This document shows positions 45,500 through 57,240 of a stretch of 64,000 nt of DNA, in pieces. Location of the stretch: positions 1,550,001 through 1,614,000 of the forward strand of contig JAUDYN010000003.1 of the NCBI GenBank assembly GCA_030407005.1, written 5' to 3'. The position numbers were made by a program, and so were the translations under genes. Within the stretch, counting starts at the first letter, position 1; every line of letters begins with the position of its first letter. The notes beneath the pieces were generated by a model. It saw only the letters and a list, made by a program, of their open reading frames with translations. It did no database searches and was not told the DNA's origin. Source of the stretch: Desarmillaria ectypa. Its lineage: Eukaryota; Basidiomycota; Agaricomycetes; Agaricales; Physalacriaceae.

Positions 45500-47422
45500 T
45501 TATACAACTTCGACGAAGTTGGCGGGGAATATACCCTTCCGATCACCGATCTTTCCTGTCCACCTGTCGAAATATCAGAAGGTCGAACGAAGGTGATAAA
45601 AGAAGCATACCAATCATCCGAACTATTACTCTTTTGCAGAATCACAATTACGTCGCCTTTGTGAAACGATAGATCCCCAGACTAGAAAAGAGCAGATAAC
45701 ATCAGTTACCTAGTCTAGATGTCAGTGCTGAGATACTCACCTCAACTGCGTTAAAATTATACAAAGCGATTGCGCGAGCGACTCCTTCCAACAAGGGTTT
45801 GCTCAGCTCAGGTTTCGGTGATATGAAAATTGATGCCGACGAGTCATATGATATTCTAGAGTTCGCCGATGAGGCCAAGCTCACAGATCTGCCATGGTAC
45901 ATGCCACCAGGCGATGTAGAGCACTTTGGTTCATCCAGAGAGTCAAACCAATCGTTTGTGGCCTGTGTCTTGGGCGCGTATGGCAGTGACTGACTATTTC
46001 GATGAGTCGGCCTCTTTGAGTCCTCCCGCATGAAATCCGAATCGAAGTGGGTAGGGAAACTAGTCGTCACCGATGTATTGCCGCCCCTTTGCCAAGTATC
46101 ATTTGGCGTTGAAGTAAGGTTGCTTGAGTTGTATCGGTTACTTGGAGGATCAGACTCTGTAAAATAGGACCCAGATGCCGTCTCTTGACCCCAGGATTCA
46201 GGAGGAAACGTAGACTTGTCGGCTTTCTTTTTCTTCTTCAGATAAGACGGGGTTTGTGATCCCGCACTGCCGACTCCACTGAAGGCATAGGCGGATGATT
46301 GTCCGCCGTCTTCGATCCATTGTCTGTTGCCCGGAAGACCCGTACATGCTTCCAATGTCTGAATCAACGGAGCTGTCCATGGTGGATGGGAGATGGCACC
46401 ACTGAGCAAAAGCTTGACGGTAACATTTGGGTTATTGTATGCCTGTACGTTAGCGTCTTGCCGTTCGACGATTATCGAGCCTTGCAAACCATTGCGTTAG
46501 GGGAGTCACTAATTTAGGTTTGTGAGATTCCTCACCTTCAACAGAGAGGCCGCCAAATAGGCCTCGCGTTTTGGAATAGCTGTACATGGCCGCAACCTTT
46601 CCGCTGGTGTTCAACGAACCAACTGGACCGATCGATGAGTTGAATAGGTAGACCCAAGATGATAACAGGAATCTTACCAGCTTCACCATTCCTTCCCAGA
46701 GGTCCGACAGCAAGACTGTATTGGAAGGAAGTAGTGAAAATCACGATGAACTTCCGAAAGAATCTATGACAAACCTCATATTACCACCCAGAGTTAAGGA
46801 TCCTGCTGCCATAAAGGTTTTCTATTGCACGGTCAAATATTCTATACCGTTCAGCACACACGAACTATACTTACAAGAGCCTTGAAAACGCACATTAGTA
46901 ATGAAACAACAGCGCTAACAAGGAAGCTCGGTTATTTACCGATCGTGAATTCAAAACAATCAGAAAATCGGTCATCTCAGCTCCTGCTTGACCGCCAAAA
47001 CCAACACCGGCTGTGCCTATGGCACTGGGACATGACCAGGCTATGAGGACGTTAAGATAGGTGATGATATAGCCAAGGTATCATAACGCATACTTCCATC
47101 ATCCAGCCTTGCAATGACAATTCCGCTACCTGCCCGCGCGCTAAAAAGAAACCCAGCTTTGAAGATGGTGAAGATGGCAAATCCTTTGGCGTTTTCGAGG
47201 ACACGACGGGGAATGACACCATCAAGCCCATCGTTTCCGCTGTCCACGAAAGCCTTGACTGTAAAGTGTCGGTTACAACAGTGTTCTTCTCAGGCTGAAG
47301 ACAAACGAACATATGCTGGCAGCCTTAGCGCATTCTTTAGGCAGTGATTGTGGTACGGGACTATCAAGACAGTTAAAGAGACGCGATCCACAGGATTTCC
47401 GGACCAACCTGTTCAGCTTCAT
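45500..47422 (-). CDS. YSC84: SYLF plus SH3 actin-patch protein (Ysc84/Lsb3)
   Basis: Ysc84/Lsb3 bind actin, phosphoinositides and Las17/WASP at endocytic patches. The ATG at 47420-47422 gives MKLNRLVRKSCGS. The SYLF domain is read across introns as SPVPQSLPKECAKAA, FVDSGNDGLDGVIPRRVLEN, AGFLFSARAGSGIVIARLDD, LAVGPLGRNGEAG, GKVAAMYSYSKTRGLFGG and SIIVERQDANVQAYNN. A Ser/Asn-rich linker of about 200 residues joins it to a C-terminal SH3 domain (ALYNF, DLSFHKGDVIVILQK, WWTGKIGDRKGIFPANFVEVV; last part across an intron). The stop is at 45500-45502, convergent with PIF1 and 140 bp away. The promoter is shared with Argonaute. Confidence 0.9.
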
Positions 47423-47685
47423 GTATTTGAGGGAAAATGATGATGCAGTAGGGGAGAAGATGGGGGTACGGGAGAGAGAGCAGAGTATCCGCTGCAGTCG
47501 AAGCAGAGCGCAAGGTCTTCCGATGATGTTATTTGCATGACGATGTCCACGTGACGACCTCATGAAGGCGGCTTCCTCTTTGAGACCAGTCATGATTCGG
47601 ACCCGGCGCCAAACCTTCTCAACTTCAAACTGCAACCATCATCCTTAGTGGTTTTCAAGGAATCCTTCATTCTCTTGGACAAACT

Positions 47686-50600
47686 ATGAGCTATAGAGGT
47701 GTAGAACGAGGTCGTGGTCGCGGGGGACCTCCTGCAGGACGTGGGGGCCCGTTCGACCGGGGCCGCGGTGGCCATGCTGGAGCTGGTCAACGGGACCAAG
47801 GAGGGTGAGTCACGCTGCTAATATACAGTCTTTTTTTTTATCTCATTAGATTATAGTATATTTTCTCCTGGCTCTCCAGCCAACATTGACCGTCGTTTGA
47901 CGGATGGTTCCGAGCAGGCTCTCGTCGATTCATTCCGTTCTCTCAAAATAAACTCAAATGACTTACCTCTTCGACCTGGCTTTGGAAGGGAAGGAAAGCA
48001 AGTCAAATTGCGCGCAAACTTCTTTCCTGTTAAAGTTCCAAAGACCCATTTGTACGAGTACGACGTCGCGATCTCACCGGCTGCTGGATCCGCAAACCGC
48101 CGGGTCAAACGACGGATTTTCCAACTCGCGGAGCAAACCTCAGACTGGTCTAGATACGAACTACAAGGAACTGTTGCTCACGATCACGCGTCCAAACTCA
48201 TTGCCTCGAAGAAGCTCCCTCAGCCGATAGGGATTCGAGTTCCCTATTCTGACGAGGACGAGATCCGCCCTGGTCCTAATGGCAAAGAATACACCTTAAC
48301 AATAACGTTCATACAGAATATTGATACATCTCATTTGCTGAAGTGAGTCCATCAACGAAAATGCCATCATCTCGCTGACGAGTTCATGTCAAAGCTATTT
48401 GGCTGGACAGCCACAATATCGTGGCTACGACATACTTCCCATCATATCTGCCCTCAATATAGTCTTAGCTGCACATCCTAATCGGGCCTCGCAAGGTGGC
48501 GGTGTCCTCGTCGGTAGAAATAGGTTTTTCTTTGCAGCAGCTGCGCCCCCGATGCCTCTTGGCGGAGGTCTTCAAGCTTGGAGGGGATTCTATTCCTCCG
48601 TGCGTCCTAGCCACAGCCAGTTAGTGGTCAATGTCAATGGTAAGCATCTACTGCAAGAAATTGCTGTAATAACTAATAGCTACTCTCAGTCTGTACAACT
48701 GCATTCTATGGTAAGCCATAATTCCACATTGCATTGGTGCCACCAATTTCATGAGTTATAAGTGCCTGGAAACCTTGCGGATGCCATGATAGCATTCAGC
48801 AATGCTAGCTTCGGCGCTAGATACACTGCGTTTGTCAAAGGCGTCCGAGTGAAGACAACGCATCTTGGTTACAAAAAGACGGTCAAGGGCGTTTCAAATC
48901 TGTGTCCCAAACAGCATATTTTTGACTGCGAAGAATTGGGCGGAAAGGTCAACGTCGAACAATACTTTAAACAGAGTGCGTGACGATAAGTCAGCCGCTT
49001 ACCTTTGCTAAGGGTGCGGCATCTTTTCCTGCAGAGTATCGTTACACAATCCGACATCCTCAGCTTCCGCTCATCGATGTTGGTGGCCAAAAAGCAAACC
49101 TTCTTCCACCCGAAGTTTGTGAAATTTTGCCCAATCAGCCTTTCAAAGGCAAGCTCAGTGATGAAAATACGGCGGCGATGATCAAGGCTGCTGCTAAGCC
49201 ACCAAATATAAATGCGACGGTGATCATGAACGCAGGGCTCAATGAACTTGGATTCCGTCAGGGTGCAGCACCTTTGGGTGCCTTTGGTATCAGCATTGGG
49301 CCAGAAATGACCGTTGTTCCAGGGCGGATTCTCCCGACCCCAAGTATCACTTACAGCTTCGGACGGCCAGACGTCGACGCCAACAAAGCCAGCTGGAACC
49401 TAAGGAACGTTAAGTTCGTGAAGGGCGGAAAGCTTGCTCGTTGGCTCGTTCTCCTCATCGCTGATGGGAACTCCCGCGAAGAGTTCTCCGGCCCGAACGA
49501 CTCGGAGCTTAAACAGACAATCAATGGGTTCATAAGTATGTGCAAGAACAGTGGCATGACCGCTGACCCTCCGATGACATGTTTATCCGCTGCTCTCCCC
49601 CCCAAGGATCGTAACGATTTAATAAGAGCTCAAGCGATAGACAAGATAAGAGCTACGTTGCTCACCTATTCCCAGAAACCCAATTTCGTTCTGGTGATTC
49701 TCTCAAACAGCGACAAGCATGTTTATGCTGGACTGAAGCGTCTCTGCGACTCTCATTTGGATGTTCCTACAGTATGTGTTCACGCTGGGAAGATACGGAA
49801 GGATAGAGGTATATATGTTTTTTCTTCTTAAGGCCGTGATTGAAGATCCTAATAGGTCAAATGCAATATTTTGCAAATGTCGCTTTGAAGGTCAACATCA
49901 AAACTGGTGGCGCCAAGTAAGGTGTTGCAATCAGCAACCAATATTGGTTAACTTACGATCTTGCCTAGTCACACCTTGGACAAGGAAGGTATGAAGTGGC
50001 TTCATGCGGCACCGACAATGCTGGTTGGTATCGATGTGACCCACCCTGGCCCCGGCAGCGTCAGAGGAACACCTTCAATTGCAGCAGTTGTGGCCAGCGT
50101 CGATTCCTTCTTTGCGCAGTTTCCCGCTAGCATGCAGTTGCAAGAATCCAAGAAAGAGGTAACCTTTCATACGATCTGATCAGTGTCTTGGGCTCATGCA
50201 TGGGTCTAAGATGGTCACGAATCTTGCGGCGATGATGCTTGAACGGTTAACTCTGTTCCGCTCTAGGAACAGGAGACTTCCTGAGCGCGTATTAGTGTAT
50301 CGTGACGGGGTATCCGAGGCATGTCACTCACCCTTATCCTTTATCATATGGCTGACCTTTTCCGTCAGGGTCAGCTCATGACCGTCGTTGAAGAGGAGAT
50401 GCCTGCGATTCGAGCTGCTTTCCGAAAGTTCGACACACCCCAACAGAAATACGCTCCCAAACTATCCATCGTTGTTTGTGGGAAGCGACATCACACGCGC
50501 TTCTATCCTACAGATGCGGCTGGCGCCGACAGCAACGGTAATCCAAAGCCGGGAACTGTTGTGGATCGTGGTGTGACTGCAGTATACCATTTTGACTTTT

Positions 50601-50996
50601 TCTTGCAGGGTAAGCAGTTAATTCTATTTCAATGAGTGCTCGCTGACTTGTTTTGCCATAGCCCATGCTGGCCTCCACGGGACAACGAGACCAACGCACT
50701 ATTATGTCGTTCACGATGATATTGGATTTAAAGCGGACGAGCTTCAGACGCTAACGAACCACATCAGCTATCTGTATTCCCGCGCTACGAAGGCCGTCAG
50801 TCTAGCGTCTCCCGCCTATTATGCAGACATGGCTTGCGAGCGCGGAAGATGCTACATTCATAAATTACTTCAGGGCATCACCGGCGTCAATCCAAATCAT
50901 GTCAATGCAGACAGCCTTGTTATGGAAGAAGCTCAGAAGCTGTGGAATAATGGCGTTTCGGGACTTGTCATGAAGGATACCATGTATTATCTATAA
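47686..50996 (+). CDS. AGO: Argonaute protein
   Basis: Argonaute binds small RNAs and cleaves or silences matching transcripts (quelling-type RNAi in fungi). An RGG-rich leader (MSYRGVERGRGRGGPPAGRG) precedes the N, PAZ (IDVGGQKANLLPPEVCEILP), MID and PIWI domains. PIWI motifs visible are MLVGIDVTHPGPGS (first catalytic Asp), RVLVYRDGVSEGQL (second Asp), KRHHTRFYP, AHAGLHGTTRPTHYYVVHDD and YYADMACERGRCYIH. The last catalytic position appears as Asp where animal and plant slicers have His, as I recall for other fungal Argonautes. About 950 residues over several exons, ending MKDTMYYL at 50994-50996. No Dicer or RNA-dependent RNA polymerase is in the window. The ATG lies 263 bp from the divergent YSC84. 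Confidence 0.93.
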
Positions 50997-51370
50997 TGTA
51001 TCTCAGCTATGTACTATTGCCTCCCTACTTATGTCGATATAGGCACAAATGTAGCTGCCTGTGTATGTACTTGTATTTTGTATTGAGATCAAATATGAAC
51101 ATCTGATCTAGTTCGTAGTAGTGTACAGGCCTGTTTCTCGATTATCTTCGATTATTCCCAAGTTGCGCCCTTGTCTGTTTAGGATGGCGCTGTCTTTGGG
51201 CGCATCAATAGCGCATCACGTACTGTGTCGGAGATCGCATGGCAGTGGCATTCAGGAGCTCTTAGGGGACATTTTCGGCATCGTCCCCAGCACGTGTAGG
51301 ACGAGGGCGGCAGGGGCGCTGAAGAGATTGCAGCCTACATCTTCCGCTTAAAAAGTTCGGCAGACATAGC
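50997..51370. other. Spacer between Argonaute and the surface-protein gene
   Basis: No gene is supported; a plus-strand open frame at 51121-51351 has no motif. CACGTG at 51291-51296 lies 74 bp before the next ATG. Confidence 0.45.
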
Positions 51371-53345
51371 ATGGCCGCTCGCACGAGATGTCTCTGGAAG
51401 ACGACTTTCTGGTCGTTTGCCTCTCTCTCAGTGCAAGTCTCGGCTAAGTACATGGACCAGGTTCGTATCTCCTGTTTTCTTATCGTCCGCCTTCTTGACA
51501 AATAATTGTCAGTCATTTTTCTTTGACTATACTCCGTCTTCTGAGCCAATTACTGTCCCTGTGACAGGTGAGTCTACTGTATCGGCATGCGGATGTGCAC
51601 TTATTCGTGAACAGCTCAGTGCGAAATGATCCATATAACCTGGGATCGTACCTCGGCTGCAACTGGGTTTGTGGCCACGCACTGCCTCACCTCTGGACAC
51701 TCACGCTATTTCATTCAGACCCAGTCCAACAGCTCCGTACTACCTCCAAATCTATACTTCGTGAGTAGTTATCTTTTGCACATTATTTCTCCTCGCCTAG
51801 CCATTAGTGCATTTGTGTTCCCATTTGTCGTGGCAGCGGGCGATGGCCTATCGTTTGTAGGTCCAAGTTTAAACTTTCTTGTATCTGTCTCATACTGAAT
51901 GCGTCATAGGATTGGCAAGTTCCATTTGCTCCAGGGTCCTTGGTAAGTTCACAATTACTCTCACACGAAGCACTCGGACATTCATCTGTTTCATTCAGTA
52001 TCAGATTTGCATGGTATGGATTTCATTGATCAGGAGATTGTCTTGATTATTCAAACCTTTTTTCAGTTTGACAAGAATGGGTACACAGGTGGATGCCAAG
52101 CCACGTACTCGATGATAGCCAATACATCTGATACGCCTTCCTGTTCGAACGTTACTTTCCCCCTTGGGCCACTGGACATCGATGCGGAAGTAGAAAATGG
52201 TCCATTATCCCAATACGGTTGGATCGATCAGGCCAGTAGCGCTTAGTATCCGATAAACCTTTGATTAACAAACATTACAGTGTAGTGATATTTCTGTCAC
52301 GCCCAAAAATGGGACGCCACCATATACTTTGACGGTGAGTCTCCACTATTGCTGGTAGCTACGTCTTTAATTATTATCAATTGGACCTAGGTTGCACCAG
52401 CATTGCATCCGCCATACAACCTCACTTTTAATGATACGCAAATGGTCAATTGGACGGTAGATCTGTCATGGGCTTCTCCATTCTTTATCAGTGTCGTCGA
52501 CGCCGAATTCAATTTCTGGTCTTATGGACCTCTTCATAGCGGGGGTGGAGGTTCGACTGCCTGTCTAGCCGAAGGGGCTACGACCGCTAGGCAAGTCCAT
52601 TTGTATCCTTTTGCTTCTTTCTCTCAACACCGATTTGTCCAGCGGGCAACAAAGTGTACCTGTTACAGCAACTATTGGTGCCGGGGTGGGTGGTCTCGTG
52701 ATCGGTTTGCTTGCAGGCTTGGTGACTACCCTCTGCTTCGTCAAACGAAGACAACGCAAGAAAGCGGAGGAGCAGTTTATGCCCCCCGGAGTCTCGCCGC
52801 CCTTGTCTCTCAATGCACAATACCGACTAGTTCCGTCTACACCGCTTTCTTTACAGCCGGACACCACCTATACTGGGACCTCATTGCAGCACCCTCCATT
52901 AGGCCAGAGTGGAAGCAGCTATCAAATAGAACCATTCTCTATGCCTGGCGAAGACGTGCGCTCACATCATGGGGCTACATCGCCAACTTCTATCAACGAA
53001 TATGTGAACAACCACGCACCCTCTGTTGCTCATGAATCCATGGCACCATCACAGGCCGGAAGCGGAGGCTCCCGCGTTCAGTCTGGTCAGGTATACGTGG
53101 TGCATCATGACGGAGGAAGAGCTCCCGTCACCGTTTATCATGAAGACGGGACGGAGGTTGTGGAACTACCACCCCGGTATACTGAGAACGGCCCAAGAAC
53201 ATCATACGATGTGCAAAGCGGTGGGCCAAGTGGCAGTAGCGAAGTTGCCCCGAGCACAGCGTCCCGAGACTACTTCAACCAGCCTAGACGACCCAGCGGC
53301 GCACCGAAGAAGCCACAGACAGCATCCTCGAAGGCTTCACCGTAG
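51371..53345 (+). CDS. Single-pass cell-surface protein conserved in agaricomycetes, unknown function
   Basis: An N-terminal hydrophobic segment (LWKTTFWSFASLSVQVSA) suggests a signal peptide or anchor. Short exons then build an extracellular region containing CEMIHITWDRTSAATG, FDKNGYTGGCQATYSMI, PSCSNVTFPLGPLD and APALHPPYNLTFNDTQMVNW, with many N-x-S/T sites. One transmembrane helix (IGAGVGGLVIGLLAGLVTTL) is followed by a basic stop-transfer KRRQRKK. The cytoplasmic tail of about 200 residues is rich in Ser, Pro and Gly and carries VYVVHHDGGRAPVTVYHEDG and VELPPRY. I recognise this architecture from hypothetical agaric proteins. A Mid2/Wsc-like sensing role would fit but is not shown. The stop is at 53343-53345. 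Confidence 0.78.
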
Positions 53346-53829
53346 GCTCCCTGCTTCTATTGGTTCTTTACGGGTTCATAAGGGTGTGGGTATCACTGAC
53401 TTGTTACCTTAATTGTTTGTTTCAATACCGTATCAATTACGGCGCAGACATTTGTTGTCTATCTTTAATGTGGTCTAACGAGTAGATTCTCTAGTTTGGA
53501 GAAGTATTACGATACGAACAATGTAGTTCTACACCCTGACGATAATGATACCTTTATATGCTTATCAAATGCAGAAAGTCAAAGCAAAGCTTCTCGATGT
53601 ACTCCAATCGGGCACGGTTTCCAGCCGGAGCGTTCATCCAATAATCGCCATCCTGGAGCAGAAAAATCAAGATTATCAACTAAATCTGAACCAGACATCA
53701 GTGCAGGCCTTTGCACATCTTCGTGAGTGGCGCTAAGGAAGGTCTCTAGTCGGTGGTTCATGACCAGTATATCTTCATTCTTCCAAGGCTGCATTTTGAT
53801 TTAGCAAATACACTCATGTTTCAGGTTAA
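53346..53829. other. Convergent spacer between the surface-protein and LAS1 genes
   Basis: Holds the two 3' ends. Short open frames on both strands near 53.5-53.8 kb overlap each other and show no domain or splice support, so none is annotated. Confidence 0.45.
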
Positions 53830-55248
53830 CTAGGGACTCACAGATGAAGACGAAGTGCTATCGGAGTGGAGCCATTTGACTGCAGCCTCTAAATCCTCGT
53901 TGCCATCACAAAGAACCTGCAAAAGTTCAGAAGGTCTTAAATTTCGTCAGGACGTGATCACGCTGAGATACTGAAAAACCTTTACGCATTCTTTCGGGCG
54001 AAAGATGTCCCGGGCCCGAGCATTGTGATTAATGAGACAGCTACTTCTCTCCTCATACTGACTTCCATGTCAGGATCATCGCGGTCCCAGGTATCAATTA
54101 TCCACTTTGCCCAACGCGCGAGGCACGCATGGAATGAGGAGTTTGTCAAGCTAGCGGAAGCCCCATCTTGTTCGTACAAAAGACAAGACAGAATCCGATT
54201 GACAAGGACGCTCGCAAAATCGGGGTGCGCCGTCTGTAGATGGACTAAAAGGGGAGCCCACAGCTGGACAGAAAAATCAGGTGGAAGAAACGAGCCCGAA
54301 GGAAATGTGCGCTTCCTACTTAGTATCTCAGTTTGAGTAGAATTTGTGCCAAGAAAGACAGACTTTTTTGATAGAGGAACCAGGATACCTTTTGCCAACA
54401 ATTCATCGGATAGCTTCTCCAGCGCAAACCGTTCTTTGGCATCTTTGTTACCAGAGGACACATTCTCCCATCCTAAATCACCAATGGAAACATCCGCTGC
54501 TACCTTGGCTTCAGCGACCCATCTCTCGACATCTTTCAGGACGTTTGAGATGGCAAGTTTGTTCCTATTCTTCAACGACTCGTCGCGTATTGTTTCTTTG
54601 AGTAAAATTTTATACTCTTTCAAAGCCGGGACTATAGAACGCAGGGTGGTTTGCGGTACGGGTGCAGTATACGGATTTATCGTAGGTAACCAGTAGTTAT
54701 GCAAGAGCCACGTCATGGACTAGTTGGAAATGTCTGATGGGTGAAATAAGAGAAGGACATGTAATGCGTACCTGTCGTGCGCCTTCTCTTAGCAATTCAA
54801 GAGAAGGTAGATCTTCATGTGTAGAAGCGTGCCGAAGTTCAACAAGCCACAATGGTAGGCCTATTTGGTGGGATATTGACGCTATAGATCTCGCGTAAGC
54901 TCCGAGCTGTAAAGGATCCACCAAACCATTGACGAGGCGGATGACAGCTGCCGCATAGTTTTGTCGCAGAGACAACGAGAAAGTCGCCTTATTTGATCCA
55001 GAATCATCCAAAAAGACGATTAAGAATGCAAGAGTGGACTCCATTGCATGAGGCAAAGCAGTGATTACTTTCCACGCCGTCAGCTGAAGTCAAGATTTCA
55101 AGCTAAATAAATCTTTGCAGGCTGCGGGATATACCTTGTTGACAGCGAGAATTTTTGAGTTCAAATCATTCTCATCTTCGTATATCCAAGCGCAAACTTG
55201 GTCCAGTTCTGCGATCGAAGTCCAAGGGACGCGACGGGGTAGCTGCAT
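53830..55248 (-). CDS. LAS1: Las1 pre-rRNA ITS2 endoribonuclease
   Basis: Las1 is the HEPN nuclease that cuts ITS2 (C2 site) together with Grc3 during 60S ribosome assembly in the nucleus. The ATG at 55246-55248 gives MQLPRRVPWTSIAELDQVCA. The conserved Las1 block reads LVNGLVDPLQLGAYARSIAS and IGLPLWLVELRHASTHEDLP, with the HEPN active site RHASTH; LLHNYWLPTINPY follows across an intron. The C-terminal half is variable, with WAPLLVHLQTAHPDFASVL. The last intron is best ended at TTTAAG, giving PSELLQVLCDGNEDLEAAVKW and a stop at 53830-53832. The promoter of 156 bp is shared with the next gene and contains an A-run and CACGTG at 55299-55304. Confidence 0.88.
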
Positions 55249-55404
55249 GTTGGTAAAGTGAAAAAAAAAAATCTTATCTTATCAAAGGAGCAACCGAACA
55301 CGTGGTCTGGATCACGATCTGATCATCAAATGTTGAACTAGGCGCGTCTTCTCTGAGGCAATCAGTCGGCACAGTCGGAGAAGGACCTTTCCTTTGAAGC
55401 AGCA

Positions 55405-56362
55405 ATGGCTCCACTCGACACCCGAGGTCAGATTGCTGCAGCTCAGCTTGCATTTTATGTTCCCCTCGCTGCCATATCCTTCTTTTATTTTATTCGATAT
55501 CTCTTTCGACGCGATGCTGGTTGGCTTTTTCTGCTGACATTTGCCCTCAGTCAGTATTTCGCCTTCGGGAGACGTTCATCGCTCTGAGTTGGCATATTTT
55601 CTTTAGCGCGTATTGCAGGAGGGGCCCTAATTGTTGCCGGAGAAGTCACAGTAGACTCCAATCCCAACGTTGACTTATTCATTGCTGCCTATCTCCTGTT
55701 CCATGTTGGCCTTGCTATCCTCATGCTTGCTGCAATTGGTTTTCTGGGTCTAGCGTACGTACTCGTATTTTACACATTTGCACTGATACATACCTGTATA
55801 ATCAGAGGTCAACATACGTACAGTCAAGAACCTCGAGTGACCCGTCTCCTCAGATTCGCTGGGTTGATCGCGGCGGTGGCTTTAGCACTAGCCATTGCTG
55901 GAGGACTCTTGGGTACACATGTCAATCCAGACACGAATGCTGGTATGATTGTCAGACACGTCGAGGCTGGTGTTTACGGGGTGCTATACCTCTTCCTTGG
56001 CTTTATTACGATGGTTTCCTGGTCACATCACTACTTTATGAAGAGTTATCGCAGACGGGCAAGTATTGCATCTTATGTTCGAATTTCTCTCACACTAATC
56101 AATGCTTTGCATTCAGCTTCTTTCCGGGGTCACTTTCGCATTTCTGTTCATCGGTGTTCGAGTCGCCTACGAGATTTTAGCGGCTTGGTCTGCTTCTGAT
56201 GTTTTTGGTGGACAGCTATCTTCAAATACCACATTGGCCAAATTCAATCCTATCACTGGGGATTGGGTGCCGTATCTGGTAATGGGCCTCATCGTGGAGT
56301 ATGTAGCGGCTGCTTTCTTCATCGTACCCGCTGTCATGCTGCACCGAAGAACACGTCACTGA
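55405..56362 (+). CDS. Multi-pass integral membrane protein (DUF7702-like)
   Basis: About 270 residues with roughly seven hydrophobic segments. The start is MAPLDTRGQIAAAQLAFYVPL (ATG 55405). Exons continue with GWLFLLTFALS, IAGGALIVAGE, LFHVGLAILMLAAIGFLGLA, LRFAGLIAAVALALAIAGGL, VLYLFLGFITMVSWSHHYFM, TFAFLFIGVRVAYEILAAWS and LVMGLIVEYVAAAFFIVPAV. Charged and polar loops (HVNPDTNAG, RRTRH at the C-terminus) separate them. The pattern resembles fungal seven-helix proteins of unknown function grouped with DUF7702/RTA-like families; I cannot assign a role. Four or so short introns are present. Confidence 0.75.
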
Positions 56363-57240
56363 AACGCGCGCATCTGTATTTCACATTTTACGATTATTGC
56401 TACGATCTAACAGCGGGTCATTGTACTGCAAGGATGATACGTACATGTACATAGTTACTTGTATTGAATATATGACAACGTCTACGACTAATACAGACTC
56501 TCACGGATCATTGAATAAGACCGGATGGGGTGCATGGCAGCTCCACAGACTGCATAACCTCAATTTGACGTTGTCCCTGATATAGTCTATTCAAGGCGAA
56601 TGATTACAGATCTATTCCGTAAGTACCAGATACCAGACCGTGCGCCTGATTGAAGCGACAATGAGCGACTTATAAGGAGATGCATAACAAAACTTTGAAT
56701 GAGCTGTGACAGACGGTGAAACGAAATGGACTTCGACTTCTCAGCATCTCGTTAGACCAGTCCTTATTTGATAGCAGAATCTCCAAGTTAGCGGATTGAA
56801 ATAGCGCAGTGGATTCATGGACATTCAAACAGGGAAGCGGTGAAGGCATGGATTCGGACTTGCCTCGAGGATTAGCATCAAGTACACATAAGAAAGCAAT
56901 CTCTGTGTACATGGCACAAGTACAGGTAGCCAAAGAGGATGAAGATTGAGATATACTTCAGTCACCATACATACATGTAAAGGATATATAATTGTTTGGG
57001 CCGCATAGTCAAGCACATCCCATTCCCGTTCGAAGGCGGGATAGAATGTGCTCCGGCTTAATTGTGCCCAGTGGGTCCTTCTTCCCATATACCATGGCCA
57101 TACCCTGGTTCCATGCAGCGAAATGAGAGTTACTCTGTAGTGCTGCAGAGCGATGGTTGGGTGAAAAAAGTTTGCACCGTGGGAAATTTTAGTTACGAAA
57201 TAAGTACGATGTGCCGGGCCGGCTGTGCCGGTGTTCCGCT
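56363..57240. other. Long intergenic region
   Basis: The longest gene-free stretch of the window (878 bp). Overlapping minus-strand open frames between 56.67 and 57.09 kb show no recognisable motif. It probably holds a 3' UTR and the promoter of the dienelactone hydrolase gene. I see no repeat or transposon remnant in it. Confidence 0.45.

Noticed and set aside
53496..53794. Short open frames on both strands between the surface-protein gene and LAS1
   Set aside because: They overlap one another in a convergent 3' spacer and have no domain or exon support.
56670..57088. Minus-strand open frames in the long spacer before the dienelactone hydrolase gene
   Set aside because: They overlap in different frames, contain no family motif and show no consistent splice joins.
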